Of a DNA stretch of 13,118 nt, positions 12,716-13,118 are shown piece after piece. The position numbers were made by a program, and so were the translations under genes. Numbering within the stretch: the stretch's first letter is position 1; each line of letters opens with the position of its first letter. Location: positions 1,101 to 14,218 of the forward strand of contig PCYB01000015.1 in the NCBI GenBank assembly GCA_002762845.1, in the 5' to 3' direction. The notes under the pieces were generated by a model. That model did no database searches, was not told the DNA's origin, and saw only the letters and a list, made by a program, of their open reading frames with translations. The DNA comes from Candidatus Woesearchaeota archaeon CG10_big_fil_rev_8_21_14_0_10_36_11 (lineage in GTDB: Archaea > Nanobdellota > Nanobdellia > Woesearchaeales > GW2011-AR9).

Positions 12716-12725
12716 TTTATAAATA
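12716..12725 (-). promoter_or_regulatory. TATA box for the 12621-12694 RNA candidate
   Basis: TATTTATAAA on the minus strand is centred 26 bases from 12694, the first base of the terminal stem. It is followed by AGGAGA. Confidence 0.6.
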
Positions 12726-12812
12726 TTGTGGTTAAAAAATGTATTTTCTTGAATTATGGCGAAAAAAGAACGTTATCAAAGAAAATAAGAAAAATTTGCT
12801 TTTGAAAATTAT

Positions 12813-12884
12813 AAAAAAACCTCAGCAGGCCATGCGTTTGCACGCACGATCCACTGAGGCAAAAGAGGTGGTTTTGAGGTGTGT
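12813..12884 (-). ncRNA. Small RNA candidate with GNRA hairpin and T-run end
   Basis: On the minus strand a 6-bp stem (CCTCAG at 12859-12854 with CTGAGG at 12825-12820) encloses a 7x7 internal loop and a 5-bp upper stem TGCGT/ACGCA capped by GCAA, a GNRA tetraloop. The lower stem is followed at once by seven T residues (12819-12813). A TATA box at 12906-12915 predicts a start near 12884, giving a transcript of about 72 bases. TATA spacing, the GNRA loop (which exists only on this strand) and the T-run agree on the strand. The function is unknown. It could also be only a terminator hairpin for a minus-strand transcript. Confidence 0.42.
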
Positions 12885-12905
12885 TTGTTACTTAGAAGTG
12901 GTGTT

Positions 12906-12915
12906 TTTATATAAA
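12906..12915 (-). promoter_or_regulatory. TATA box for the 12813-12884 RNA candidate
   Basis: TTTATATAAA is palindromic and so has no direction by itself. On the minus strand it stands 26 bases before about 12884. Confidence 0.4.
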
Positions 12916-12958
12916 TCTTTCGGTTGTTTGTTACTTATTGGTGGTATTTTGAATAAAG

Positions 12959-12967
12959 TTTATAAAA
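12959..12967 (+). promoter_or_regulatory. TATA box for the kinase gene at the right edge
   Basis: TTTATAAAA is centred 26 bases before the ATG at 12989, predicting a leaderless mRNA and favouring that ATG over an in-frame ATG at 12974. Confidence 0.6.
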
Positions 12968-12988
12968 GACTAAATGAAACAGATTCAT

Positions 12989-13118
12989 ATGACTCAAGAC
13001 AATTATGGCACAATAGTGTTTCTCAATGGAACTTCTAGTTCCGGAAAGACTACTATTATGAAAGAATTAGAGACAGTACTGCAAGAGAGATATTCTTACA
13101 CATCTATAGATCCCAAGT
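12989..13118 (+). CDS. P-loop kinase resembling chloramphenicol phosphotransferase (partial at right edge)
   Basis: Only the first 43 residues are present. After a short start (MTQDNYG) comes a strand and a Walker A loop, TIVFLNGTSSSGKTTIMKEL, which closely resembles the N-terminus of the chloramphenicol phosphotransferase-like family (strand-LNGTSSSGKS/T). That family includes small-molecule O-phosphotransferases and many uncharacterised P-loop kinases. Resistance to chloramphenicol should not be assumed. The next segment (about 24-43, ETVLQERYSYTSIDPK) fits helix 1 and strand 2 of the fold. Lid and substrate regions are beyond the window. The start is set by the TATA box; an ATG at 12974 would add five residues. 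Confidence 0.75.
   Translation, partial: MTQDNYGTIVFLNGTSSSGKTTIMKELETVLQERYSYTSIDPK

Noticed and set aside
12739..13038. 99-codon plus-strand ORF
   Set aside because: It crosses the small RNA hairpin and overlaps the kinase start in another frame, has no promoter at the right distance, and its product looks like translated AT-rich noncoding DNA.
12989..13118. Chloramphenicol resistance gene
   Set aside because: Only the P-loop end is visible, and the family includes many kinases with other substrates.

Overview
This window looks like part of the genome of a small-genome archaeon, most likely a DPANN lineage of the Woesearchaeales/Pacearchaeales type. The evidence is an archaeal translation factor aIF1A, an archaeal DnaG-type TOPRIM protein and a HerA/FtsK-family ATPase. 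In addition, about a dozen TATA boxes lie roughly 26 bases before start codons or before predicted RNA ends, which is archaeal promoter geometry and implies many leaderless mRNAs. The DNA is AT-rich and gene-dense. No rRNA, tRNA, CRISPR array or insertion sequence was found. The lineage assignment is inferred from gene content.

Layout. At the left edge an unrecognised gene ends. It is followed by a small charged coiled-coil protein whose gene overlaps lspA (lipoprotein signal peptidase). Bases 1259-2818 carry a minus-strand block: a GNAT acetyltransferase, a membrane protein with an Ada-like cysteine domain, and aIF1A. Bases 2925-3746 hold a Cas4/AddB-like PD-(D/E)XK nuclease with four cysteines. 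It converges on a SpoIIM/DUF95-type membrane protein, which is divergent from htpX (membrane zinc protease).

The centre holds the most surprising gene: a full-length, clearly recognisable bacterial sigma-70 family factor (5730-7139) in an otherwise archaeal setting and behind an archaeal TATA box. A short structured-RNA candidate and a divergent NAD kinase follow.

The right half is a minus-strand cluster. It runs from dnaG to a probable lipoprotein with a MopE-type motif, then to a membrane-anchored HerA-like ATPase coupled by an ATGA overlap. Upstream of dnaG lie almost 600 bases without a convincing gene (12396-12988), holding two more structured-RNA candidates with their own TATA boxes. 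At the right edge a P-loop kinase resembling chloramphenicol phosphotransferase begins and runs off the window.

Two themes link the genes. One is the cell envelope: LspA could mature the lipoprotein, HtpX could survey membrane proteins, and the ATPase is membrane-anchored. The other is information processing: aIF1A, DnaG, the nuclease and the sigma factor. How a sigma factor could work beside archaeal RNA polymerase is the open question here; its promoter-contact residues are partly kept (region 2) and partly lost (region 4).
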